A model generated the notes under the pieces. That model had not been told where the DNA came from and did no database searches. It saw only the letters and a program-made list of their open reading frames with translations. Made by a program: the position numbers and the translations under genes. Shown piece by piece: positions 22,562 through 33,221 of a stretch of 64,000 bases of DNA (position 1 is its first letter; every line of letters begins with the position of its first letter). The DNA is from Hemerocallis citrina (taxonomy: Eukaryota; Streptophyta; Magnoliopsida; Asparagales; Asphodelaceae). The stretch lies in NCBI GenBank assembly GCA_017893485.1, contig CM030364.1:42588109-42652108 (forward strand), in the 5' to 3' direction.

Positions 22562-24091
22562 TGTTAGTGTAGGTGCCCTAGAGGCAATACAATGATATTA
22601 TGTAATCAGTATTATTGACATTATGTTCTTTTCATATATTAATAATTTATTATGCTTCGTATTTACTGCGATATAATTATTAGCATGATAAATGTCCTTA
22701 GATTATTAATACGAACTATATGAACTTGAGATTATATATAGTATAATAATCTTAAATGTCCCTAGTCGAGTATTATTATTATTAGGACAGTAATAATACA
22801 TTGAGACTAGTATGTTGATTGATTGATGACCACTTCTCATGGGTGATTAGTATAGAGATACTAAAATCAATACATAGGTAAATGTAAGAGTACATTGTAC
22901 TGGACAGACCCACTGTGAGATTCTACATGGAATGAATTAATAAGTGTCATAAGTAATCTCACTGTGATAATGGTGTAATGGTCCTCTGACCTGAAATCAT
23001 TATATTTCTACACGAGAATTGATGTACTTTGATTCTATCAAAAGTTATCTTTAATCGGGTAATGATAAAGATAATTATTGGGTTCATTATGAATCGTGTG
23101 AGAAATATGAATGATCTAGAGGGAATTTAACCCTCCTAATTTTAGGAGTGATATTATCGGCCTCTTGTTTGAGTGAGACTATGAAATGCATGGCCATGCT
23201 CAAATATTGATTTGTTTGAATAGTCTACTCATCGATCAAGAAAATAAAGATTAAATTATTAAGAGGATGACACGTCCCATGCCTCTAGTTTAATCTATAA
23301 TATCAAGGTTAAAAGGATTATATTACATGGAAACATTAATCACGAAAGGTTTAATTGAATCACCAATTATTGTTATTACTTGGGTAGCAATGATGTATTA
23401 CTAGATGCCGCTCATTGTTTATAATTTTATTATAAGATAATAAAATTATTGCCAACGTAATAATAACCTATAGGGTCACACACTTAGAACGTTTAAAAGG
23501 AGTATTAGTTTAAATTCGGAATTTAAATTAAGTGATTCGAAATTAGTTAATTAATTGAGTTGGACTTAATTAATTAAAGGATAATTCGAATCATTTAAGT
23601 GATAAAACCAAATCAGATTGGTCTTATCAGAAGCCAAACTGATTATGGTTAATTCGAATTTAAATGATAAAACCAAATCAGATTGGTCTTATCAGAAGCC
23701 AAACTGATTACGGTTAAGCCCACCTCTTATCTCTCCCTATAAATACATAGAGATGTATTAGTTGTTGAGAATCTTTGACAAATCCGTTTCCACAGAAACC
23801 CTAGCCGCTCAACTGTTGAGAGGTAAAAGAGAGAGAGAGAGAGAGGCAAGGATCATCGGCTAGTACCGGCTCCCTTGATCGTTGGACGATCGGACGTTCG
23901 TGTGGACTGCCTTAGAGACGCGGATCTAGCTACTAGGACTGCGTGGTGATTGCAACCTCCATCTTTCAGCCTTCGAAAGCTCCGAAAGGTAAAATTTTAT
24001 TTCTCCATTATTAGCCAATTCTTATACACGGATCCTAGGGTTAGGGTTTCGGATCTGTCTTTTTCGCTGCGTTTGGCCTCGAAACCCTACA
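22562..24091 (+). repeat. 3' LTR of the copia element
   Basis: It differs from the 5' LTR at only two positions in my reading (T/G at 22805 and A/G at 23021). The target duplication TGTAG follows it. Confidence 0.95.
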
Positions 24092-24106
24092 TGTAGAGGT
24101 CCCCGG

Positions 24107-24581
24107 TGTAACACCCCTGCCCCGGGCTCGGACAATTTATACAATTTATAAGACAAATTAGATACTATGTAGTACAACTGCCCACCACAGGCTGCCTCTC
24201 AAAAGGTGGTTAACCGAATTGGTGACTCTTGATCCTTGGCAATTATATTTATATAATATTTTATTACTTGAAACTATCGATATGGGATTTAAATTCCTTA
24301 ACAAATCCTTTTTTCCAAACTCGTGCACACCCTAGGGAACTAATCCCCTAGGTTGCCACGTCATCTTTTGAAGAAGCACAGCACATGTGCTGTTCTTCAT
24401 TCAACAAACCCGGTGGGTCCCCCCACTTCTCTTCCAAACCGGTTTCAAAAAATCCATCTCATATCAAATTAATTATTTTGTAAATCCTTCCTATAGAGAA
24501 TTTCTATAGGACAAAGTCTCAAATTTATTTATTATATATATTTCAAACCATATATATATTTCAGAAATACGGGGTATTACA
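24107..24581. mobile_element. 475-bp solo LTR or TRIM-like element
   Basis: It begins TGTAACACCCCTG and ends GGGGTATTACA, so it has TG...CA ends and a short inverted terminus. CCCGG is duplicated at 24102-24106 and 24582-24586. There is no coding sequence. A full element would have an internal region, so this is either a solo LTR or a small nonautonomous unit. Confidence 0.7.
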
Positions 24582-24588
24582 CCCGGGG

Positions 24589-27500
24589 TGTAACGCCCCA
24601 AATTCCAAATAAGACCAAATTCGAGATTCCACAGGATCTTTACACTTCACTTCGTACAATTTTACAAGAAAATTAGAACTTTTCAACAACATCAGAGTTC
24701 TTTACATTTTGTTTACACAGCGGAAGAATAAAAGAGATACAACATTGAAAATAAAATGCAACTTATACAACTTTATCAATGTAAGTCATCAATTGCATCA
24801 TAACATCTTTATTTCTTCATAAAATGTTTATCACCTGCATATTAAGCTGTGAGCACGTCAGTCACTTACAACTGACGAAAATATTATACTCGGCCATCTT
24901 CTCTATGTCGTACATATAACAATTTCATACTTTAACAAACCACAATTTGAATGAACAATAAAGTGTCAAAAGTGACTATTCTAAACATGTAAGTGTACGC
25001 GATGCCTTAATGCCTAATACATACATTTTATGCTAGGATGACATTAATGCATACTTGTTCGGATTCTATGCATCACATACTACATAGGTCCGAAGGCAAG
25101 CACCTACATAATCCACATTTAAGGGTTCGATCCCCCGCCATGAAAACTACCCAGCAATAAGACAAGGTTTAGAATATTCCACGAATATGCATTCCAGTCC
25201 CGCAGTCCACCACTGACTGTTATAACAGATCCATCATCGTGCGAATCATCTCGCAAGTATCTCTCTAGCCCCGGTATACGTATATACATTAGAGTATGGA
25301 AAACTATCCGCCTGACTACTCATGATCCCGGAATCCACCGCTGATCAATCATCATAATCCCAGATTTAAAAATAAAAGCCCGTCTCCCACGGAGCAACCA
25401 CAATCCCGGAATCCACCGCCGACTGAGTCTATAGTCTCGGAATCCACCGCCGACTATATAGAGTGCCCTACTTACGTTTGCCCAGGTTTACTACATCTTC
25501 ACTTATGTGCCTAACTCTTAAGTTCAAGACATGAATAAATTTCCATACCTAGAATTAGTTTTACCTCCTTCCGGACTTAATCAACAAAATACGAGATAGC
25601 TCCATAGCCATATCTCAAAATATATCTCAACTCTTTTCAATTCAATAGTGCCGGTACCCGAGATCTCACTAACTCTTAATCACAACTTTTTATTACAAGA
25701 ATCCATGGGTACACATACCCTTCAATAAAAATGTCTTAAACTTAGATTATTTTTATCTTCAGTTCATTTACAAATGATCAATATCTTGTCTTAACACTTA
25801 TCCACAAAGTAATCATTTCTTAGTCTTGACACTACTCATGATCTAGTTATTCATTCATAATCTTTATAAACAAATAATTTCTTTCAAGAACAAAACTTTA
25901 TCACATGAAATTTTATCACAAATCCAAGCTCTTACGATGTCTCAATTCACTTCAAAAATATTTCTTAAACAAAATAAAAGTATAATCTCCTCAAAATCAC
26001 TTCACAAATTAATACTTTGTTTTTCTTCACTACAAAGTTCTACTCACAAAATTCCATTTCTTTTTATACTTCGAAATATACAAGAAAGCTTCATACTATC
26101 TCTTCTAATTTTTCCATTTCATTTTATATCAATAATAAAGTTTATTTCTAAAGCTTTTCATACTAAAACTCCCACATATGAAGAAAAAGACTCAAAAATT
26201 CAAAAGGGGTGCTCTGGGTTTCGAACCCATGACCTCTGAACACACACAGGCAACGCCCAGACCCAGACCCGCTAGCCAGTAAGTCCAATGGACTCTGGCA
26301 TTAAGATTCTATGCCGAAGTATTCATATAATGACTCTCGGTTTTAGAAATTTATTTAAAAGAATTAAAATAAATGTGACTATCAAGTTTTGAATCCAAGA
26401 TCTCTTACAAATAGTGCTCTGTGGTGCACTGGCTAACCAGTAAGTCCAAGTGTAATTTCTGTTTAGGAATTGTATTAATATACTTTTGTTTAAACTGTTC
26501 AGAAATTGGTTCTTTTTCATGCAAACTTGTTTATCCAAAGATCCAATCTTTTTAGGAATTTGAAATAAATTTCTCTTGACTAAGAATAAATTTTAGAAAC
26601 AGTGAACAACAATTTCAAATTCATTAAAACCCTATTTCCAATTCTTGAAACAATTCTTCTTCTCATTTTTCGCATAGGCTTGTATTTTTCTCAAAACCTG
26701 AATAGTGTTCATAAAACTAGCTTATGTTCTCACTTATACAAATTACAATTTTATAACAATACTAACATGTCACTTAATCATGAGAATTTCACAAAAACTC
26801 TTTCATGGGAAAAATTATTATTTTTAAATACAATATGGCAAATATACATATGTCAACACATTTCATGGTACTAACTAAATTCATTTTGTTTTCTTTCTTC
26901 TTTCTTAGTCGTTAGATTCTAAGGCATGGGTTGAATACGACATTCTCCAACAAATTTTCATATATTCAACATGTATAAAAATTTACGAGCATACTAACAC
27001 GATTCATAGTGTTAACTCCTTTATCAAAATTCTTCTTTCTAATTAACATGGTATCTATCACAACAAGACTATTTCATTCATAGCATATTACACTAGCATA
27101 AATTTTATCTATATTTTTCACATCAATATTAACTTATACTACTCATTTATAGTTTTTAGCATGCATATTCTACAACTAGAAAGTAAGAAACCACCCACCT
27201 CTAATGAAGATTGACCAAAAGTGGAAGCACAACTACTAGCTCCTAGCAATTTCTCCTCCTCCTAGCAAAAACTCCTCCAAGCATAAGAATTCCTCCAAGC
27301 ACAAGAACTCTCTCCAAGCACAAGAACTCTCTTACTCTCTTTCTTTTTCTCTCTTAATTTGCTTAGTTTATGTGTGACAAAAGAAGAGAAGATGGGGGCG
27401 TATTTATAGGATTAGGTGAGTGTTTAATTTGCATAAATCTCCACCTAATAACTCTCTCCTTAATTACCCACTCAACCTTTCACTTTCTAACTCCTTTTTA

Positions 27501-27974
27501 ACTCTTCAAGATCTTAACCCCCATAACCCCCAACCTTTCCTCTCCTCCACTACCCAAAAATCCGGACTCCTCCCTAGTGCATGACCGGCCAAACCTAGTG
27601 TGCATATGCACATATGCACAAACAAAATAAATACAATTTTTGTAGTTCTAAATGTCTACTAAAAATTGTAACTTGTTATATATTAGTCCAAACTCAACTT
27701 AAATTAGGTTTTAATTGATGGGCTTGATTCATGGGCTCTCTTTTTAATTTATTAACTTAATTATCCTAGTGGGCTCCCCTTGTAATTAATCTAATGGGCT
27801 AGGATTTATCTTCAGGTCCATGGATTAAAATAAAAAGGCTAAATAAGATTATGCATGCTTAAAATTAGTAAATGAGAGTAGGAATTAGAGATGGAAAAAT
27901 TAGCACGTGCATCATACGTGCAAAAAACAAAAAATGCATTTTTAATTTAAATTTAAAAAATCTGAGGTGTTACA
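24589..27974 (-). mobile_element. 3.39-kb solo LTR, probably Ty3/gypsy, minus orientation
   Basis: The unit has TG...CA termini with palindromic ends (TGTAACGCC...GTGTTACA) and a 5-bp duplication CGGGG at 24584-24588 and 27975-27979. On the minus strand a TATA box (TATAAATACGCC) lies near 27405-27394, followed by a CT-rich leader, which sets the orientation. No gag or pol motif is present in 3.4 kb and small ORFs do not resemble proteins, so I read it as a solo LTR. The CGGGG duplication overlaps the target duplication of the 475-bp neighbour, so the two insertions are almost at the same point. Confidence 0.7.
26195..26290 (-). other. tRNA-like sequence inside the solo LTR
   Basis: On the minus strand GGGTTCGAAACCC forms a perfect T-arm-like hairpin and B box near 26227-26215, preceded by GAGGTCAT. 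A second, decayed copy with TTTGAATCC lies near 26385. I cannot fold a full cloverleaf, so this is a tRNA-derived or tRNA-like motif and not a functional tRNA call. Confidence 0.3.
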
Positions 27975-28620
27975 CGGGGTGAGTGGTTGTGCGCTGGTTC
28001 CCGTTCTTGGGTCGGCTTCCTGCCGTGGTTCGGGACCGCGTTGGAAGCGGCCTCTCCCCTCGATTGGCTGATCTACCTCTCCTGGACTATGCGCCATAAG
28101 TCGGAAGTGGCCACTGAGCGTGAGGTGCTCGGTTCAGGTCCTCCCGCACCATTGGCTAAAGGTCGGCTAGAGCCATGGCTGCGAGAGGGAGGAAGGTCTG
28201 GACGATGTCCAATGGTAAGAGCTTTTCTTGCTTTGGGAGCCATGAGAAAGTATGGCTTCGAGATGACGTAACAAGCCGGGGGACCGGTGTCAGTGATGTG
28301 AATATGGCTCTAGCCGACCTCTAGCCAATGGTGCGGGAGGACCTGAACCGAGCACCTCACGCTCAGTGGCCACTTCCGACTTATGGCGCACAGTCCAGGA
28401 GAGGTAGATCAGCCAATCGAGGGGAGAGGCCGCTTCCAACGCGGTCCCGAACCACGGCAGGAAGCCGACCCAAGAACGGGAACCAGCGCACAACCACTCA
28501 CCCCGTGTAACACCTCAGATTTTTTAAATTTAAATTAAAAATGCATTTTTTGTCTTTTGCACGTATGATGCACGTGCTAATTTTTCCATCTCTAATTCCT
28601 ACTCTCATTTACTAATTTTA
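27860..28620. repeat. large palindrome: 317-bp arms around a 127-bp spacer
   Basis: Left arm 27860-28176 and right arm 28304-28620 are near-perfect reverse complements. Both encode the same 60-residue phrase (AGSRSWVGFLPWFGTALEAAS) on opposite strands. The arms include the first ~115 bases of the solo LTR, intact on the left and duplicated as an orphan piece at 28506-28620 on the right, plus ~200 bases of its target. The spacer 28177-28303 is not repeated. Confidence 0.92.
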
Positions 28621-29129
28621 CCTAGACGGCGCCAACCTGATGCTGCTTGTTTTTGGGTGTAGGGGAAACAGGTGTGAGTTCTTGTAATTTGTGAAGCGGA
28701 AAGGACGACACTGGCGTTGATCTGATCCCCGGGCTGTACGGTCGGCTAGGGAGTGGCATTAGAGAGGTAGAGGCTGGGTGCTTGGCTCGGATCTCGTGGC
28801 TCGGCTCGGATCTTGATACTTGCACACTGCCTAGAAACACCGAGAGAGTTCCTAGTGACAGGTCCTCCGACAATCTGTCAGTCACTAAGAAAGTAACGGT
28901 AGCTAGGGTTTAGGGGGAAAAAAGTTTATTATCTGCAGAAGGAATGAGGGATCTGGTATTTATAGGCAGAGGTAAATGGGTCTGGGGCTGTAATAGGCCG
29001 GGTCGGACCCGTTTACCTGTGGGTCTTGAGTTGGCAGAAAAACGTCGGTCTTGTTGACCTGATGATCTTGGATGAGCGAAATCTGAGGATATCCGAAGGC
29101 CCTGATTGGGCCACGTCATCTACACCACA
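28621..29129 (-). mobile_element. Tat-type LTR with primer site, truncated, minus orientation
   Basis: On the minus strand the LTR starts TGTGGTGTAG at 29129 and ends GCATCA at 28638. It contains TATAAATACCAGA, a GTGACTGACAGATTGTCGG segment and CACCCAAAAACAAGCAGCATCA, all recognisably related to the younger Tat LTR at 834. TTGGCGCCGTCT (28635-28624) follows as the primer site, and then the element is cut at about 28620, where the palindrome begins. Confidence 0.75.
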
Positions 29130-29159
29130 TTAGATTGGTAATTGTTGTCTATCTTCTTC

Positions 29160-30518
29160 TTTTCCTGATCTTTAATAGATTGCTAGTTTCCCTAATGCTA
29201 CTGTATTATCTTTATATACTACTAATAGATTTGGGAAAGTTTGGAATATTAGTTGTAGAAGAGATCTATCTTTACAACAGACCCAAGATTTAAATTCTCT
29301 TCTTCATTTATTGAATAATTATGAGTGGAAACCTAGGAATGGTTTTAAATGGAGATGGAATCATTCTGGTTCTTTTACTGTTAAATCTTTTTATAACTTT
29401 CTAAATGCTGGCGGTGAATTTGTCTTTTTTTTTATAGATTTATCTGGCAAAATGTTGCACCTCTTAAAGTTAGAATTTTAGTTTGGCTTATTGTTCATAA
29501 TAAACTTCTAATTGTGGATAATTTGAATAAAAGAAACCATGCCGTTGGGCAAAAATGTGTCCTTTGTTCTTGTTCTGATGAGTCTGTTTTTCACATTTTT
29601 GTCAAATGCTCTTTTGTTAAACAAGTTAGGCTTGTCCTGAAATTCGCTTATAAATTTAGAGGATTTCCTTCATCTATTAAATCTTGGTGGGGTATGTGGA
29701 GATTGAAGAGGATTTCTAAGAATAATAGATTAGAGTGGGATATGATTATGATGGTTTTAATTTGGGTTATTTGGAAAGAAAGAAATAGTAGAATCTTTCT
29801 TAAGAAGTCTTCTAATATTATCAACATTCTTGATTACATTTTTTTTTGGTCTCCTTTTGGTCAAAGATCCTTCCTTCTTCTAAGAAGGCAAAGGTGAATC
29901 TTATTGCTTTCACAAATGCTTGCAAGTCTTTCATCCCTCTACTACCAACAGTGGCAATGTCAATGGTGATTAGTTCGGATGTTGCTCTGCACTTGGATGC
30001 TCAGACTCATCAACAACCTGCTACTAGTAAAGTTCTTGATGCTGATACTATTGTTATTGAAGATGATGTACATGATAATCAACAAGATGTTCCTCTTATG
30101 CATCATGCTGCTTCTACTGGGGATGTTCATGATCATCTGGAAGGTTACGAGGAAGATTCTATTTCTACTGCAATTGCCTCTCTCAGCTATGACTAACCAC
30201 CAGCAAGAGTACATCGGTGGGATTCTACTTGTTCAATCTATGCAAGATGTATGAGGCCAACCAGATCAATGCTGATGGGGAAGAGATTGTGATTTTAGAT
30301 CCTTAATTTGTAGTATTTATCTCTATTTTCTTAATGTCTAGACTTGGTTGTTTTGCTGGGACTTTGTTTTGCTCCTCTGCTAGGGAGGGTGGGCTATTAG
30401 TAACCCTTGTGTTTTGACTTGGCCTCGTTGCCTCTATCTTTCGACTCTCTAATGTTTTGGTTTTATATATATTGGCTGGAGTCTGCTAACTCTATCCCTA
30501 TTTTCACGCAAAAAAAAA
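29160..30518 (+). pseudogene. 3' end of an L1-type LINE, with zinc-binding reverse transcriptase tail
   Basis: Translation in pieces gives WKWNHSGSFTVKSFYNFLN, then FYRFIWQNVAPLKVRILVWLI, then KRNHAVGQKCVLCSCSDESVFHIFVKCSFVKQV. This is the zf-RVT region that ends plant LINE ORF2 proteins. A frameshift lies near the T tract at 29430. A second frame carries an acidic tail (29846-30196). The reverse transcriptase and endonuclease portions are absent, consistent with 5' truncation during target-primed insertion. A poly(A) run at 30510-30518 marks the likely 3' end. The element is not functional. Confidence 0.75.
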
Positions 30519-30585
30519 GCATTAATCTTTTAAGATACTTTTTAACTTTTGTTCCAAAAAAAAAGGGAAAAAAAAAGGGAAATAT

Positions 30586-30587
<2 letters not shown>

Positions 30588-30650
<63 letters not shown>
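30588..30650. repeat. (TA)n microsatellite at the left end of the MULE
   Basis: About 31 TA units with one TTTA interruption lie immediately outside the left TIR. A matching tract borders the right TIR at 46321. Confidence 0.95.
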
Positions 30651-30651
<1 letters not shown>

Positions 30652-30653
30652 GA

Positions 30654-33120
30654 GTGATCTTCGGTTGCAAACGGGCCGGAACGGGTCTGTTCGCACAGAC
30701 CCGTGCGAATTTCGATCTGGACCGTTGGATCTTTGATCCAACGGTTCAGATTTTTTTTGATCAAATCTTGCCTTAACCCGTCATTGGGAAGGACGGGTTA
30801 GGGAAAAATTTTATTAAAAAAAATAGTCTTAACCCGTTCTTCCCAAGAACGGGTTAAGGCTATCGATATTCAATTTTAATGACATACAGTTCATCTTCTT
30901 CCGCGCTTTTCTTCTTTCTTCGATGAACCCAAACCTAACGGAAAAAAAACCCTAGCTCCGACATCTCCGTCCGCTCTCCCTCTTCTCTCCCAACTCCGTA
31001 GATCGAAACCCTACTCTTTGTGGAAGTCGAACTCCGACGATCGAAACCCTAGCTTCTCTTCCCCTCTTCGATACGAAATCGAAACCCTAGTTCACTTCCA
31101 AATCGATTGCTTGGCTTGATTTGGACCTATCTTGTAAGGTATACACTATTTCTTTACCCCAATAATCTACATTTGTATTATTTTTTTGAACTTGTGTGTG
31201 GTAATTTATTTAGAAATTGGGAAAAAAATTATATGCGTTAGTAGATTTTAGATGTAGAATCAGGTTGACCTCAAGTATATTCAATTGCCGAATTATGTTG
31301 CTTGCATTAGTAACATGTAGAATTAGAATTGTATATACGAAATTAGTTAGAAACTTTTCAGTGCGGTTATGGTTGAAAACCCTGCGAACGACCGTAAAAA
31401 AATACGAAACTTTCCGAGTAGGTTCGTCTCACATAGTACGAGCCACACCAACTTGTAGAAGCGAGTTTCGACTCACGGTTCGAGAGATACGGCCGCGTAT
31501 CGCTTTCGGTTGAAAAAAACCAATTATAGCGGTGCACGGCCGTATATCGCAAACCGTGACTCGAAACTCGCTTCTACAAGTTCGGGTGGCTTGCCCTACG
31601 TGAATTCGACCAAGTTGGAAAGTTTTATAATTTTCGGATGTCGTTTGCGGTTTTGCTCAACTTCTTCGCATGATAGTTTTTTGACTTAGAATTTTGTAAG
31701 TGCGGTTAGATTAGATTAGAAAACCCTTCAAACGACCTCCAAAAAATACGAAACCGTGCGAGTTGGTTGGTGTCACCTACGAGAAGCCAAACCAACTTGT
31801 GGAAGTGAGTTTCGACTCACGGTTCGAGAGATACGGCCGCGTATCGCTTACGGTTGGAAAAAAACCAAGTAAAGCGGTAGACGGCCGTATCTCGCAAATC
31901 ATGAGTCGAAACTCGCTTCTACAAGTTCGGGTGGCTTGCCCTATGTGAATCCGACCAAGTCGGAAAGTTTTAAAATTTTTGGATGTCGTTTGTGCAGTTT
32001 TGCTCAACTTCCTCGCACTGCAAGTTTTAGACTTAGAATTTTCTCGTTGCGGGTAGATTAGAAAACCCTTCAAACGACCTCCAAAAAATACGAAACCGTG
32101 CGAGTTGGTTGGTGTCACCTACGAGAAGCCAAACCAACTTTTAGAAGTGAGTTTCGACTCACGGTTCGAGAGATACGGCCGCGTATCGCTTACGGTTGGA
32201 AAAAAACCAAGTAAAGCGGTAGACGGCCGTATCTCGCAAACCGTGAGTCGAAACTCGCTTCTACAAGTTCGGGTGGCTTGCCCTACATGAATCCGACTAA
32301 GTCGGAAAGTTTTAAAATTTTCAGATGCCGTTTGTGCGGTTTTGCTCAACTTCCTCGCACTACAAGTTTTAGACTTAGAATTTTCTCGTTGCGGGTAGAT
32401 TAGAAAACCCTTCAAACGACCTCCAAAAAATACGAAACCTTGGCAGTTGGTTGTTGTCACCTACGAGAAGCCAAACCAACTTGTAGAAGTGAGTTTCGAC
32501 TCACGGTTCGAGAGATACGGCTGCGTATCGCTTACGGTTGGAAAAAATCATTATAAAGCGGTATACGGTCGTATCTCGCAAACCGGGAGTCGAAACTCAC
32601 TTCTACAAGTTCGGGTGGCTTGCCCTACGTGAATCCGACCAACTCGAAAAGTTTTAAAATTTTCTGATGCCGTTTGTGCGGTTTTGCTTCAATTGCTCAA
32701 ATGAGAAGTTATTGAGTTAGAATTTTTTTAAAAACGGGCCGATTAGAAAATACTTCAAACGACCTCCAAAAAATACGAAACTTTGCGAGTTGGTTGGTGT
32801 TCCCTATGAGAAGTGACCCGAAGTTGTAGAAGTGAATTTCGACTCACGGTCCGAGAGATACGGCCGCGTATCGGTTTTGGTTGGAAAAAACAACTAAAGC
32901 CGGTACACGGCTGTATCTCGCAAACCGTGAGTCGAAACTCGCTTCTACAAGTTCGGATGGCTTGCCCTACGTGAATCCGACCTAGTCGGAAAGTATTTTG
33001 AATTTTTGGGTGTCGTTTGCGCGGTTTTCTCAACTTCCCTGCATGTGAATTTGAGACTTAGAATTTTGTAAGTGCGGTTAGAATTTAAAACACTTCAAAC
33101 AACCTCCAAATAATATGAAA
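30654..33120. repeat. left terminal inverted repeat of the MULE
   Basis: It is the reverse-complement partner of 43600-46320. Stem-loops occur at 30681-30704 (ACGGGTCTGT/ACAGACCCGT), 30721-30745 (11-bp perfect stem, TTT loop), 30774-30800 and 30828-30858. A leader with several AAACCCTA words follows at 30900-31138. The remainder is the 342-bp array. Confidence 0.9.
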
Positions 33121-33219
33121 CATTTCTCCTTTTCAAGTTGTGGTGGCTTGCGCACTTATAAAAACACCAAATACAACGGTTTAGTCCCCCTAACTATTCT
33201 CCTTTTCACGGTTTCTTAG
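31138..33219 (+). other. predicted leader intron of the transposase gene
   Basis: The donor is CTTGTAAG/GTATAC at 31131-31144 (GTAAGG at 31134 is an alternative) and the acceptor is TTTCTTAG at 33212-33219, two bases before the transposase ATG. Removal would splice a TIR-encoded leader to the coding exon and skip the whole repeat array. The right TIR has the same donor, and the PMD gene has an acceptor just before its ATG. Confidence 0.5.
31400..33100. repeat. left array: five tandem 342-bp units, each an internal palindrome
   Basis: The word GAGTTTCGACTCACGG starts near 31466, 31808, 32150, 32492 and 32835, a period of 342-343 bp. In every unit it is followed about 75-85 bases later by its reverse complement (CCGTGAGTCGAAACTC). 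Arms of roughly 60 bp also contain the GAGATACGGCCG/CGGCCGTATCTC pair. Each unit carries a 61-codon ORF that is a by-product of the repeat. Confidence 0.9.
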
Positions 33220-33221
33220 GT

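Larger units (their letters stand above)
15220..24091 (+). mobile_element. intact young Ty1/copia retrotransposon (8.9 kb)
   Basis: LTRs at 15220-16749 and 22562-24091 are each exactly 1530 bp, start TGTTAGTGTAGG and end CCCTACA. TGTAG is duplicated at 15215-15219 and 24092-24096. The PBS TGGTATCAGAGC follows the 5' LTR and a purine tract (AAGTGGGAGAT) precedes the 3' LTR. The internal region has a 1.8-kb leader and one unbroken gag-pol ORF. Reading the LTRs side by side I find two substitutions (15463/22805 and 15679/23021), which implies a very recent insertion. The lineage is near Tork/Angela by the look of the RT-RNase H region, but this is not certain. Confidence 0.96.

Noticed and set aside
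26195..26290. Functional tRNA gene
   Set aside because: Only a T-arm/B-box-like motif is present. I could not form acceptor, D and anticodon arms.
27987..28493. Protein gene encoding AGSRSWVGFLPWFGTALEAAS
   Set aside because: The same peptide appears on both strands because the DNA is a palindrome. No homology or gene structure supports it.
31763..32632. Repeated 61-codon ORFs (SFDSRFERYGRVSLTVGK type) in the TIR arrays
   Set aside because: They recur once per 342-bp unit and exist because the DNA unit is repeated and palindromic. There is no start context or conservation beyond the DNA.
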